From: Acidobacteriota bacterium | GTDB taxonomy: Bacteria; Acidobacteriota; Vicinamibacteria; Vicinamibacterales; JAHECP01 | Assembly: GCA_024641665.1 (NCBI GenBank) | Contig: JAHECP010000041.1 | Coordinates: forward strand, 1-35,681 | Direction of reading: 5' to 3' | Length of the DNA stretch: 35,681 nucleotides | Shown: one piece after another, positions 12,201 through 19,008 of the stretch | Numbering within the stretch: the stretch's first letter is position 1 | Layout: each line of letters begins with the position of its first letter | The notes under the pieces: generated by a model | Told to the model about the DNA's origin: nothing | Seen by the model: only the letters and a program-made list of their open reading frames with translations | Database searches by the model: none | Program-made: the position numbers and the translations under genes

Positions 12201-12246
12201 CACCGAGACCAAGCGCCAGCAAGACCGCGACACCCCTGCGTATCAT
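9226..12246 (-). CDS. Oar-like TonB-dependent receptor, copy A
   Basis: This 1006-aa protein is an outer-membrane receptor: signal peptide (1-22), carboxypeptidase-regulatory-like domain (about 25-105, with GYIKDEQGGVLPGVTVTA), a TonB-box-like ETITVSG, a plug domain (about 115-250, with GGVDASTPMGTGLAINVITKSGG split across it) and a long beta-barrel ending in VFRF with the C-terminal aromatic residue used for barrel assembly. Such receptors import large or scarce substrates using TonB energy; the ligand is unknown. GGAGG six bases before the ATG fixes the start. Residues of about 145-446 are encoded by DNA identical to copy B. Compared with copy B it has three extra residues near IWGEPGETIV. 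Confidence 0.93.
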   Translation of the reverse strand: MIRRGVAVLLALGLGAGVALAQTGDGSIRGYIKDEQGGVLPGVTVTAVSPEALRPATAVTDAEGYYRLVNLSPGTYVVTAELAGFATHKREGILLRAGANFQVDIQMKIGSLEETITVSGESPMIEVSKPSNVLNIQGDFQKEIPIAARKNWSDFLEMTPGVHSRPFDDGSGRMVYFGHSTEHFAHVVELEGMQAGNYNDFQLTYVQMGSDMIQDTQVKTGGVDASTPMGTGLAINVITKSGGNSFHGTSGFAYQPLKWNSDNTSAVTSFAMPTEITNALAAQGLPVQDTFESTGGTPAQNAVKQFDGSFGGPVRKDKVWFFSSLRYSNVEVPIARTANNVSNIQSFYPNTKLFNNLIEGYQPYVKVTGRMGAHELEGVFQRDRTNGESSWEYYAAPLNVYGNGGNLYMGKITSVWGQRLTTSFMAGYNDKGGSSKATYKWSRFQGTGPEIDLYSGAALSGGLIRGNNLIVQSGNRYDESELLASLIMIRGDATYFKEGWRGSHEFQTGFFIEPRNVYDVISHYVNGGFVLEDRAAIDYSNPSLGTVPFHRRYFDQTDLPTQKARDQDWGFYGQDNWKPSERLTFNVGLRADWVKRKDLLFNITREDAWTIQPRVGFSYMLTSDAKNLLRGSFVRVGEQVMGRDAITTFGGAGTATQTDIYDNNLNGIWGEPGETIVTPGSTASLASYRMDSAHNHQPYLDEYIIGFRRQFPWQSSLDVAWIKRSYHDMWATIDVNGIYPSGPNQAFGGFGLVDPNQGSVTQQTNNTWSTLEYQAIEITFAKNMSHGFQLMAGFNRQWHHMAGTWNPTDKAKFIEPNAFANDANLYMPRGDNDGNSLPDTGNALSYGPTWMKYRGNVAGVWLAPWDITVAATYTIQAGPWSGSPLYRLAANDPSIAVFGPARFTLPNGTTATNPLNTRNRYVYNDRGTGQFQSPAIHTVGLKVGKKINLGGSRQVEVAGNFLNLLNGGDFTQFSYNSAYQTWSSDFLLMRNRQQARAFQLTTVFRF
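10910..11814. repeat. 905-bp perfect repeat, copy in receptor A
   Basis: I compared this tract base by base with 14194-15098 and found no difference. Mismatches resume at once on both sides (10908-10909 and 11815). The two copies are in direct orientation, 3284 bp apart. Confidence 0.95.
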
Positions 12247-12340
12247 GGCCCGCCTCCTTGGACGAATCCCGCCGCCGACTGTGTCGATGAACTGAACAGC
12301 TGAAACAGAAGAGGTACCAAACCCCGAGGAGAGTGAACGG

Positions 12341-12369
12341 GGTATACACCAAGTCCAGCTCGGCTGTAA
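12341..12369 (-). promoter_or_regulatory. Promoter of receptor copy A
   Basis: On the minus strand, TTACAG (12364-12369) and TATACC (12341-12346) are spaced by 17 bp. The surrounding GCCGAG and TTGGTGTATA words recur upstream of copy B. Confidence 0.5.
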
Positions 12370-12470
12370 TTCAGGTACTGAGGATTAGCATGCCGCGAGC
12401 GTCCTGGAACCGTACCGGGGGGGCGGCAGGACGTGGTCTGGCGGCGGGCGGGGCCGGGGCACGCGGCGCG

Positions 12471-12499
12471 GGAGGACCGCCCGGGTTGGGCGGTCCTCC
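12471..12499 (-). terminator. Terminator-like hairpin after receptor copy B
   Basis: GGAGGACCGCCC (12471-12482) pairs perfectly with GGGCGGTCCTCC (12488-12499) around a 5-nt loop, 20 bp beyond the copy B stop. No clear T-run follows. Confidence 0.6.
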
Positions 12500-12518
12500 C
12501 ACGAGGCCTCGACGGACG

Positions 12519-15500
12519 CTAGAACCGGAAGACGGTTGTGATCTGGAACGCGCGCGCCTGCTGGCGGTTGCGCATCAGCAGGAAGTCGGAGCTCCAGGTC
12601 TGATACGCGCTGTTGTAGCTGAACTGCGTGAAGTCACCGCCGTTCAGCAGGTTCAGGAAGTTGCCCGCCAGCTCGACCTGGCGCGAGCCTCCCAGATTGA
12701 ACTTCTTGCCGACCTTCAGGCCGACCGTGTGGATGGCCGGCGACTGGAACTGTCCCGTCCCGCGGTCGTTGTACACGTAGCGGTTCCGCGTGGCCAGCGG
12801 GTTGGTCTGCGTCGTGCCGTTCGGCAGCGTGAACCTCGAGGGGCCGAACACCGCGATCGCCGGGTCGGTGGTGGCCAGCCGGTAGAGCGGCGAGCCGGAC
12901 CACGGACCGGCCTGGATCGTGTAGGTGGCCGCCACGGTGATGTCCCACGGCGCCAGCCAGACGCCGGCGACGTTGCCACGGTACTTCATCCACGTCGGCC
13001 CGTAGCTGAGCGCGTTGCCCGTGTCCGGCAGGCTGTTGCCGTCGTTGTCGCCGCGCGGCATGTACAGGTTGTGGTCATTGGCGAACGCGTTCGGCTCGAT
13101 GAACTTCGCCTTGTCGGTCGGGTTCCACGTGCCCGCCATGTGGTGCCACTGCCGGTTGAACCCGGCCATCAGCTGGAAGTTGTGCGACATGTTCTTGGCG
13201 AACGTGATCTCGATCGCCTGGTACTCCAGCGTGCTCCAGGTGTTGTTCGTCTGCTGGTTCACAATCCCGCGGTTCGGATCCACCAGGCCGAAGCCACCGA
13301 AGGGCTGGTTCGGCCCGGACGGGTAGATCCCGTTGACGTCGATCGTCGCCCACATGTCGTGGTAGCTGCGCTTGATCCACGCCACGTCGAGCGAGCTCTG
13401 CCACGGGAACTGCCGCCGGAACCCCAGGATGAACTCGTCCAGGTACGGCTGGTGGTTGTGCGCCGAGTCCATCTCGTAGCTCGCCAGCGAGGCCGTCGCC
13501 CCTGGCGAGACGACCACGGTCTCGAAGACCCCGTCCAGGTTGTTGTCGTACAGGTCGGTCTGCGTCGTCTTGGAGGCGCCGCCGAACGTCGTGATGGCGT
13601 CACGGCCCATCACCTGCTCGCCCACCCGTACGTAGCTCCCGCGCAGGAGGTTCTTCGAATCGGACGTCAGCATGTAGGAGAACCCGACGCGCGGCTGGAT
13701 CGTCCACGCGTCCTCCCGCGTGATGTTGAAGAGCAGGTCCTTGCGCTTGACCCAGTCCGCCCGCAGGCCGACGTTGAACGTCAGCCGCTCGGTCGGCTTC
13801 CAGTTGTCCTGCCCGTAGAAGCCCCAGTCCTGGTCGCGCGCCTTCTGCGTCGGCAGGTCCGTCTGGTCGAAGTACCGCCGGTGGAAGGGCACCGTGCCGA
13901 GCGACGGGTTGTTGTAGTCGATCGCCGCCCGGTCCTCCAGCACGAATCCGCCGTTCACGTAGTGCGAGATCACGTCGTAGACGTTGCGCGGCTCGATGAA
14001 GAACCCGGACTGGAACTCGTGCGAGCCCTTCCACCCCTCGTGGAAGTACGTGACGTCGCCGCGGATCATGATGAGCGACGCCAGCAACTCCGACTCGTTG
14101 TAGCGGTTGCCCCCCTGCACGATCAGGTTGTTGCCGCGGATGAGGCCGCCGCTGAGGGCCGCGCCCGAATACAGGTCGACCTCGGGCCCCGACCCCTGGA
14201 ACCGCGACCACTTGTAGGTCGCCTTGCTGCTGCCGCCCTTGTCGTTGTAGCCGGCCATGAACGACGTCGTGAGGCGCTGGCCCCACACCGACGTGATCTT
14301 GCCCATGTACAGGTTCCCGCCGTTGCCGTAGACGTTGAGCGGGGCGGCGTAGTACTCCCAGCTGCTCTCCCCGTTGGTCCGGTCGCGCTGGAACACGCCC
14401 TCCAGCTCGTGCGCGCCCATCCGGCCGGTCACCTTCACGTAGGGCTGATAGCCCTCGATCAGGTTGTTGAAGAGCTTCGTATTCGGGTAGAAGCTCTGGA
14501 TGTTCGAGACGTTGTTCGCCGTCCGCGCGATCGGCACCTCGACGTTCGAATAGCGCAGCGAGGAGAAGAACCAGACCTTGTCCTTCCGGACCGGCCCGCC
14601 GAACGAGCCGTCGAACTGCTTCACGGCGTTCTGCGCCGGCGTGCCGCCCGTCGACTCGAAGGTGTCCTGGACCGGGAGGCCCTGTGCGGCCAACGCATTC
14701 GTGATCTCCGTCGGCATGGCGAACGAGGTGACGGCGCTCGTGTTGTCGCTGTTCCATTTCAGCGGCTGATACGCGAACCCCGACGTGCCGTGGAAACTGT
14801 TGCCGCCGCTCTTGGTGATGACGTTGATGGCGAGCCCGGTGCCCATCGGCGTCGAGGCGTCCACCCCGCCCGTCTTCACCTGCGTGTCCTGGATCATGTC
14901 CGACCCCATCTGCACGTAGGTCAGCTGGAAGTCGTTGTAGTTGCCCGCCTGCATGCCCTCGAGCTCCACGACGTGCGCGAAGTGCTCCGTCGAGTGCCCG
15001 AAATACACCATCCGCCCGCTGCCGTCGTCGAACGGCCGCGAGTGCACGCCCGGCGTCATCTCCAGGAAGTCGCTCCAGTTCTTCCGCGCCGCAATCGGCA
15101 TCTCCTTCTGGAATTCGCCGTCGATGTTCAGCACGTTCGACGGCTTCGACACCTCGATCATCGGCGACTCGCCCGAGACCGTAATGGTCTCTTCGAGCGA
15201 CCCGATCTTCATCTGGATGTCCACCTGGAAGTTCGCGCCGGCGCGCAGCAGAATGCCCTCCCGCTTGTAGGTCGCGAACCCGGCGAGCTCCGCCGTCACG
15301 ACGTACGTGCCGGGCGAGAGGTTGACGAGGCGGTAGTAGCCTTCCGCGTCGGTGACGGCCGTCGCCGGCCTCAACGCGTCGGGACTCACCGCCGTGACGG
15401 TCACGCCGGGCAGGACGCCGCCCTGCTCGTCCTTGATGTACCCTCGAATGCTGCCGTCGCCGGTCTGGGCCAGGGCCACGCCCGCACCGAGACCAAGCGC

Positions 15501-15530
15501 CAGCAAGGCCGCGACACCCCTGCGTATCAT
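12519..15530 (-). CDS. Oar-like TonB-dependent receptor, copy B
   Basis: This 1003-aa receptor has the same layout as copy A: signal peptide (1-22), carboxypeptidase-regulatory-like domain, TonB-box-like ETITVSG, plug and beta-barrel ending VFRF. The N-terminal domain differs from copy A at only a few residues, residues of about 145-446 are identical, and differences increase through the barrel (for example TTQTDLYDNNLDG against ATQTDIYDNNLNG). A changed outer barrel with a conserved plug could mean slightly different ligands, but gene conversion explains the pattern too. GGAGG seven bases before the ATG fixes the start. A hairpin separates it from copy A, so the genes probably have separate transcripts. 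Confidence 0.93.
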   Translation of the reverse strand: MIRRGVAALLALGLGAGVALAQTGDGSIRGYIKDEQGGVLPGVTVTAVSPDALRPATAVTDAEGYYRLVNLSPGTYVVTAELAGFATYKREGILLRAGANFQVDIQMKIGSLEETITVSGESPMIEVSKPSNVLNIDGEFQKEMPIAARKNWSDFLEMTPGVHSRPFDDGSGRMVYFGHSTEHFAHVVELEGMQAGNYNDFQLTYVQMGSDMIQDTQVKTGGVDASTPMGTGLAINVITKSGGNSFHGTSGFAYQPLKWNSDNTSAVTSFAMPTEITNALAAQGLPVQDTFESTGGTPAQNAVKQFDGSFGGPVRKDKVWFFSSLRYSNVEVPIARTANNVSNIQSFYPNTKLFNNLIEGYQPYVKVTGRMGAHELEGVFQRDRTNGESSWEYYAAPLNVYGNGGNLYMGKITSVWGQRLTTSFMAGYNDKGGSSKATYKWSRFQGSGPEVDLYSGAALSGGLIRGNNLIVQGGNRYNESELLASLIMIRGDVTYFHEGWKGSHEFQSGFFIEPRNVYDVISHYVNGGFVLEDRAAIDYNNPSLGTVPFHRRYFDQTDLPTQKARDQDWGFYGQDNWKPTERLTFNVGLRADWVKRKDLLFNITREDAWTIQPRVGFSYMLTSDSKNLLRGSYVRVGEQVMGRDAITTFGGASKTTQTDLYDNNLDGVFETVVVSPGATASLASYEMDSAHNHQPYLDEFILGFRRQFPWQSSLDVAWIKRSYHDMWATIDVNGIYPSGPNQPFGGFGLVDPNRGIVNQQTNNTWSTLEYQAIEITFAKNMSHNFQLMAGFNRQWHHMAGTWNPTDKAKFIEPNAFANDHNLYMPRGDNDGNSLPDTGNALSYGPTWMKYRGNVAGVWLAPWDITVAATYTIQAGPWSGSPLYRLATTDPAIAVFGPSRFTLPNGTTQTNPLATRNRYVYNDRGTGQFQSPAIHTVGLKVGKKFNLGGSRQVELAGNFLNLLNGGDFTQFSYNSAYQTWSSDFLLMRNRQQARAFQITTVFRF
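14194..15098. repeat. 905-bp perfect repeat, copy in receptor B
   Basis: This is the partner of 10910-11814, identical throughout. Flanking bases 14192-14193 and 15099 differ from copy A. Confidence 0.95.
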
Positions 15531-15612
15531 TGGTCCGCCTCCTTGGAGGTCACGCCATCGACGAGGAACCGCTGTGAGAGAGGAAAAAGAACAGAACCCC
15601 TAGTAGGGTGTC

Positions 15613-15640
15613 TGTATATACACCAACTCGGCCGTAGTAA
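15613..15640 (-). promoter_or_regulatory. Promoter of receptor copy B
   Basis: On the minus strand, TTACTA (15635-15640) and TATACA (15613-15618) are spaced by 16 bp. An imperfect dyad, GGTGT/ACACC (15608-15625), covers the -10 box and may be an operator. Confidence 0.45.
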
Positions 15641-15717
15641 CTATTCACATACTGTGTAGTGGTATGCGAGCGATGCAATGGCGGGCTGGCGGACCGGCGG
15701 GAACGAGCGCCCGGCGC

Positions 15718-15745
15718 GGGGCCGACGCCTCCCGGCGCCGGCCCC
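15718..15745 (-). terminator. Possible terminator hairpin after receptor C
   Basis: GGGGCCG (15718-15724) pairs with CGGCCCC (15739-15745), with additional GCGC pairing outside through a bulge. It begins 18 bp past the stop of receptor C. No T-run is seen. Confidence 0.4.
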
Positions 15746-15762
15746 GTGCGCCACTCAGCGGG

Positions 15763-18700
15763 CTAGAAGCGCCCGATGAAGTTGAGCTGCAGCGCGCGCG
15801 CCGGCTGGCGGTTGCGCATCTGCAGGAAGTTCGAGCTCCAGGTCTGGTACGCGCTGTTGTAGCTGAACTGGTTGAACCCGCCCGCGTTCAGCACGTTGAA
15901 GATGTTCGCGTCCAGCTCGAACTCGCGGTCGCCGCCGAGCTTGAAGATCTTGCCGATCCTCAGGCCGAGCGTCTTGATGGCCGGCGCCTGGATCTGTCCG
16001 TCGCCGCGCGTCGGGTAGACGTATCGCGCCCGGGTCGCGAGCGGGTTCGACGCGGTGGATCCATTCGCCAGCGTGAACGACGACGGCCCGAACACGGCAA
16101 TCTGGGGGTCGTTCGCCGCGAGCCGGTAGAGCGGCGAACCGGACCACGGGCCGGCCTGCACCGTCAGGCTGGCGGACAGCGTGAGGCCCAACGGCCCCAG
16201 GTAGGTGCCGCCGAACCGCATCGAGTACTTCCGCCACGTGGGCCCGTAGCTCAACGCGTTGCCCGACAGCGGCAGGCTGTTGCGGTCGTTGTTACCCCGC
16301 GGCTGATAGATCAGCTTGTTGTTCGGGAACGCGTCCGGCGCGATGTACCGCGCCGGGTCGCTCGGGTTGTAGTTCCCGCTGATGTGCTGCCACTGCCGGT
16401 TGATGCCCGCCATCAGCTGGAAGTTGTGCGACATGTTCTTCGCCGCCGTGATCTCGATCGCCTCGTAGTGCAGCTGGCTCCAGGTGTTGTTGGTCTGCCG
16501 CACCCACTCGCCCCGGTTCGGGTCGAGCACGCCGAAGCCGCCGAACGGCTGGTTGGGGCCGGACGGCCAGTAGCCGTTCATGTCCACCTGCCCCCACACG
16601 TCCTTGTAGGCGCGGTTGATGTAGGCGATGTCGACGCTCGTCTGCCACGGCAGCTGCGTCCGGTAGCCCAGGATGAACTCGTCCACGTAGGGCTGGTGGT
16701 TGTTCGGGTCGATCTCCTGCGCCGCAAGGCCGCCCTGCACGGCCGGCGTCAGCACCACCGTCTCGAAGGTGCCGTCCAAGTTGTTGTCGTACTCGTTCCG
16801 GAAGGACACCTTGCTGCCCGTGCCGAAGCTGGTGATGGCGTCACGCCCCATCTCCTGCTCGCCCACCTTGACCCAGCTCCCCCGCAGCACGTTGCGCGCG
16901 TCCTTGGTCAGCAGGTAGGAAAAGCCGAACCGCGGCTGCACCTCGGTGCTCTGCTCCCGCACCACGTTGAAGAGGGCATCCTTCCGCTTGACGAAGTCCA
17001 CGCGCAGGCCGATGTTGGCGGTCAGCCGCGAGATCGGCTTCCAGCTGTCCTGCACGTAGACGCCCAGGTCGCGGTCGCGCGCCTTGCGCGTCTGCAGATT
17101 GATCGGGTCGGCGTAGGTCCGCTGGAAGGGGATCGTGCCGAGCGCCGGGTTGTTGGGGTCGATCGGCGTCCGGGCCTCGTAGTAGAAGCCGTTGTTGGCG
17201 TAGTGGGCGTAGATGTCGTACGTGTTCCGGGGCTCGAAGTAGAAGCCGGTCTGGAACTCGTGCGAGCCGCCCCAGCCGTCCTTGAAGTAGGTGATGTCGC
17301 CGCGGACCAGGATCTGCGACGCCGGCTGGGTGCTCAGGTTGTCCAGGTTGCCACCCTCGAGGATGACGTTATTTCCCCGAATCAGGCCGCCGCTGATGCT
17401 CGTGCCCTCGTAGATCACCGTATCCGGTCCCGAGCGCGTGAACCCGAACGGGTTCCACTTGTACGTGTTCGCGCCGGCTCCACCCTTGTCGTTGTACCCC
17501 GCCAGGAACGTGGTCGTGAGGTTCGTGCCCCACACCGAGGTGAGCTTGGCGCTGTACAGGTTGCCGCCGTTCCCGTAGACCCCGATCGGGTCGTAGGTGT
17601 ACTCCCAGTTGTTCGTGCCATTGGTCCGGTCGCGCTGGTAGGCGAGCGTCAGCTCGTGCGCGCCGGTGAGCCGCGAGGTCACCTTGACGTAGGGTTGGTA
17701 GCCCTGGATCTTGTTGTTGAACGGCTTGCGGCCGAAGTAGGCCTGCATGTCCTGGACCTGCTTCGCGATCCGGCTGATCCCCACGTCGATGTTGGAGTAG
17801 CGGAACGAGCTGAAGAACCAGATCTTGTCCCGCTTGATGGGGCCGCCGAACGACGCGTCCACCTGCTTGACGCCGGTCTGCGTCGGCGTGCCGCCGGTCG
17901 ACACGCACTCGTCTTGGTCGCAGGTGGAGAGCTCAGCCAGCTCTGGCGGCAGCGCGAACGTGGTTTTCGCCGACGTGTTGTCGCCGTTCCACTTCATCGG
18001 CTGAAAGGCGAAGGCGCCCGTGCCCTTGAACGTGTTGCCGCCGCTCTTGGTGATGACGTTGATCGCCAGGCCCGTGCCCATCGGCGTCGAGGCGTCCACC
18101 CCGCCTGTCTTCACCTGCGTGTCCTGGATCATGTCCGATCCCATCTGCACGTAGGTGAGCTGGGTGTCGTTGTAGTTCGAGGCCACCATGCCCCCGAGCT
18201 GCACCACGTGGGAGAAGTGCTCGGACGCGTGCCCGAAGTAGACCATGCGGCCGCTGCCGTCGTCGAACGGCCGCGAGTTGACGCCCGGCGTCAGCTCCAG
18301 GAAGTCGGTCCAGTTCTTGCGCGCTGCGATCGGCAGCTCTTTCTGGAACTCGCCCTGGATGTTCAGCACGTTCGAGGGCTTCGAGACCTCGATCATCGGC
18401 GACTCGCCCGAAACGGTGACCGTCTCCTGCAGCGTGCCGATCTTCATCGTGATGTTCACCTGGAACGTGGCGCCGGCGCGCAGGAGCAGGCCCTCGCGCT
18501 TGTAGACCGCGAAGCCCGACAGCTCCGCCGTGATGGTGTACGTGCCCGGAGGCAGATTGATCAGGCGGTAATTGCCCGCCCCGTCAGTGACCGCTTCGGC
18601 CGGCGCCAGCGCATCCGGGCTGGTGGCCGTCACGGTCACGCCCGGCAGGGCGCCACCCTGCTCATCCTTGATGGTTCCGCGGAAGCCGCCGGCTCCGGTT

Positions 18701-18774
18701 TGAGCGAAAGCGACCCCGCTTGCCGCGAGCGCCAGCGCGACCGTTAGCACTGCACTCTTCCGTATCATGATCAT
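15763..18774 (-). CDS. Oar-like TonB-dependent receptor, copy C
   Basis: This 1003-aa protein is a clear but older paralogue of copies A and B: signal peptide (1 to about 25), carboxypeptidase-regulatory-like domain (GTIKDEQGGALPGVTVTA), TonB-box-like ETVTVSG, the plug segment GGVDASTPMGTGLAINVIT and a barrel ending in GRF. An insertion containing STCDQDECVSTGG places two cysteines near the plug-barrel junction, absent from A and B, and could form a disulfide. GGAGG followed by seven bases selects the ATG at 18774; the longer frame upstream would cross the promoter. Its first gene position suggests it seeded the tandem array, although the direction of duplication is not provable here. Confidence 0.92.
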   Translation of the reverse strand: MIMIRKSAVLTVALALAASGVAFAQTGAGGFRGTIKDEQGGALPGVTVTATSPDALAPAEAVTDGAGNYRLINLPPGTYTITAELSGFAVYKREGLLLRAGATFQVNITMKIGTLQETVTVSGESPMIEVSKPSNVLNIQGEFQKELPIAARKNWTDFLELTPGVNSRPFDDGSGRMVYFGHASEHFSHVVQLGGMVASNYNDTQLTYVQMGSDMIQDTQVKTGGVDASTPMGTGLAINVITKSGGNTFKGTGAFAFQPMKWNGDNTSAKTTFALPPELAELSTCDQDECVSTGGTPTQTGVKQVDASFGGPIKRDKIWFFSSFRYSNIDVGISRIAKQVQDMQAYFGRKPFNNKIQGYQPYVKVTSRLTGAHELTLAYQRDRTNGTNNWEYTYDPIGVYGNGGNLYSAKLTSVWGTNLTTTFLAGYNDKGGAGANTYKWNPFGFTRSGPDTVIYEGTSISGGLIRGNNVILEGGNLDNLSTQPASQILVRGDITYFKDGWGGSHEFQTGFYFEPRNTYDIYAHYANNGFYYEARTPIDPNNPALGTIPFQRTYADPINLQTRKARDRDLGVYVQDSWKPISRLTANIGLRVDFVKRKDALFNVVREQSTEVQPRFGFSYLLTKDARNVLRGSWVKVGEQEMGRDAITSFGTGSKVSFRNEYDNNLDGTFETVVLTPAVQGGLAAQEIDPNNHQPYVDEFILGYRTQLPWQTSVDIAYINRAYKDVWGQVDMNGYWPSGPNQPFGGFGVLDPNRGEWVRQTNNTWSQLHYEAIEITAAKNMSHNFQLMAGINRQWQHISGNYNPSDPARYIAPDAFPNNKLIYQPRGNNDRNSLPLSGNALSYGPTWRKYSMRFGGTYLGPLGLTLSASLTVQAGPWSGSPLYRLAANDPQIAVFGPSSFTLANGSTASNPLATRARYVYPTRGDGQIQAPAIKTLGLRIGKIFKLGGDREFELDANIFNVLNAGGFNQFSYNSAYQTWSSNFLQMRNRQPARALQLNFIGRF

Positions 18775-18853
18775 GGTCCCGCCTCCCTCTAGTGCTCCGA
18801 ACAAAGCGTGGAAACCCGATGCAACCGTCGAGCGATAACTATAGCTGTGCTGG

Positions 18854-18882
18854 AGTATATGCATAACTAGTACTCTGCTCAA
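18854..18882 (-). promoter_or_regulatory. Promoter of receptor copy C
   Basis: On the minus strand, TTGAGC (18877-18882) and TATACT (18854-18859) are spaced by 17 bp. A plus-strand TATTAT lies at 18884-18889, immediately beyond the -35 box, so divergent transcription toward the peptidase gene might be coupled. Confidence 0.6.
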
Positions 18883-19008
18883 GTATTATGTGCGCCGCCG
18901 AGCCCGCAGGCGCCAGGGACTGCCGCCCGTGCCCGTACGCGCCAGGCTCCGCCGTACCGCCGCGCCTGTGCTACAACATCCCTCGGCCCGACACGAGAAG
19001 GAGGTCGC

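Noticed and set aside
9436-12303. Long plus-strand open frames of about 900-1100 codons opposite the receptor genes, also at 12333-15659 and 15664-18747.
   Set aside because: They are antisense to clear receptor genes, rich in Arg/Val/His low-complexity sequence, and result from high GC at third positions. No domain or start signal supports them.
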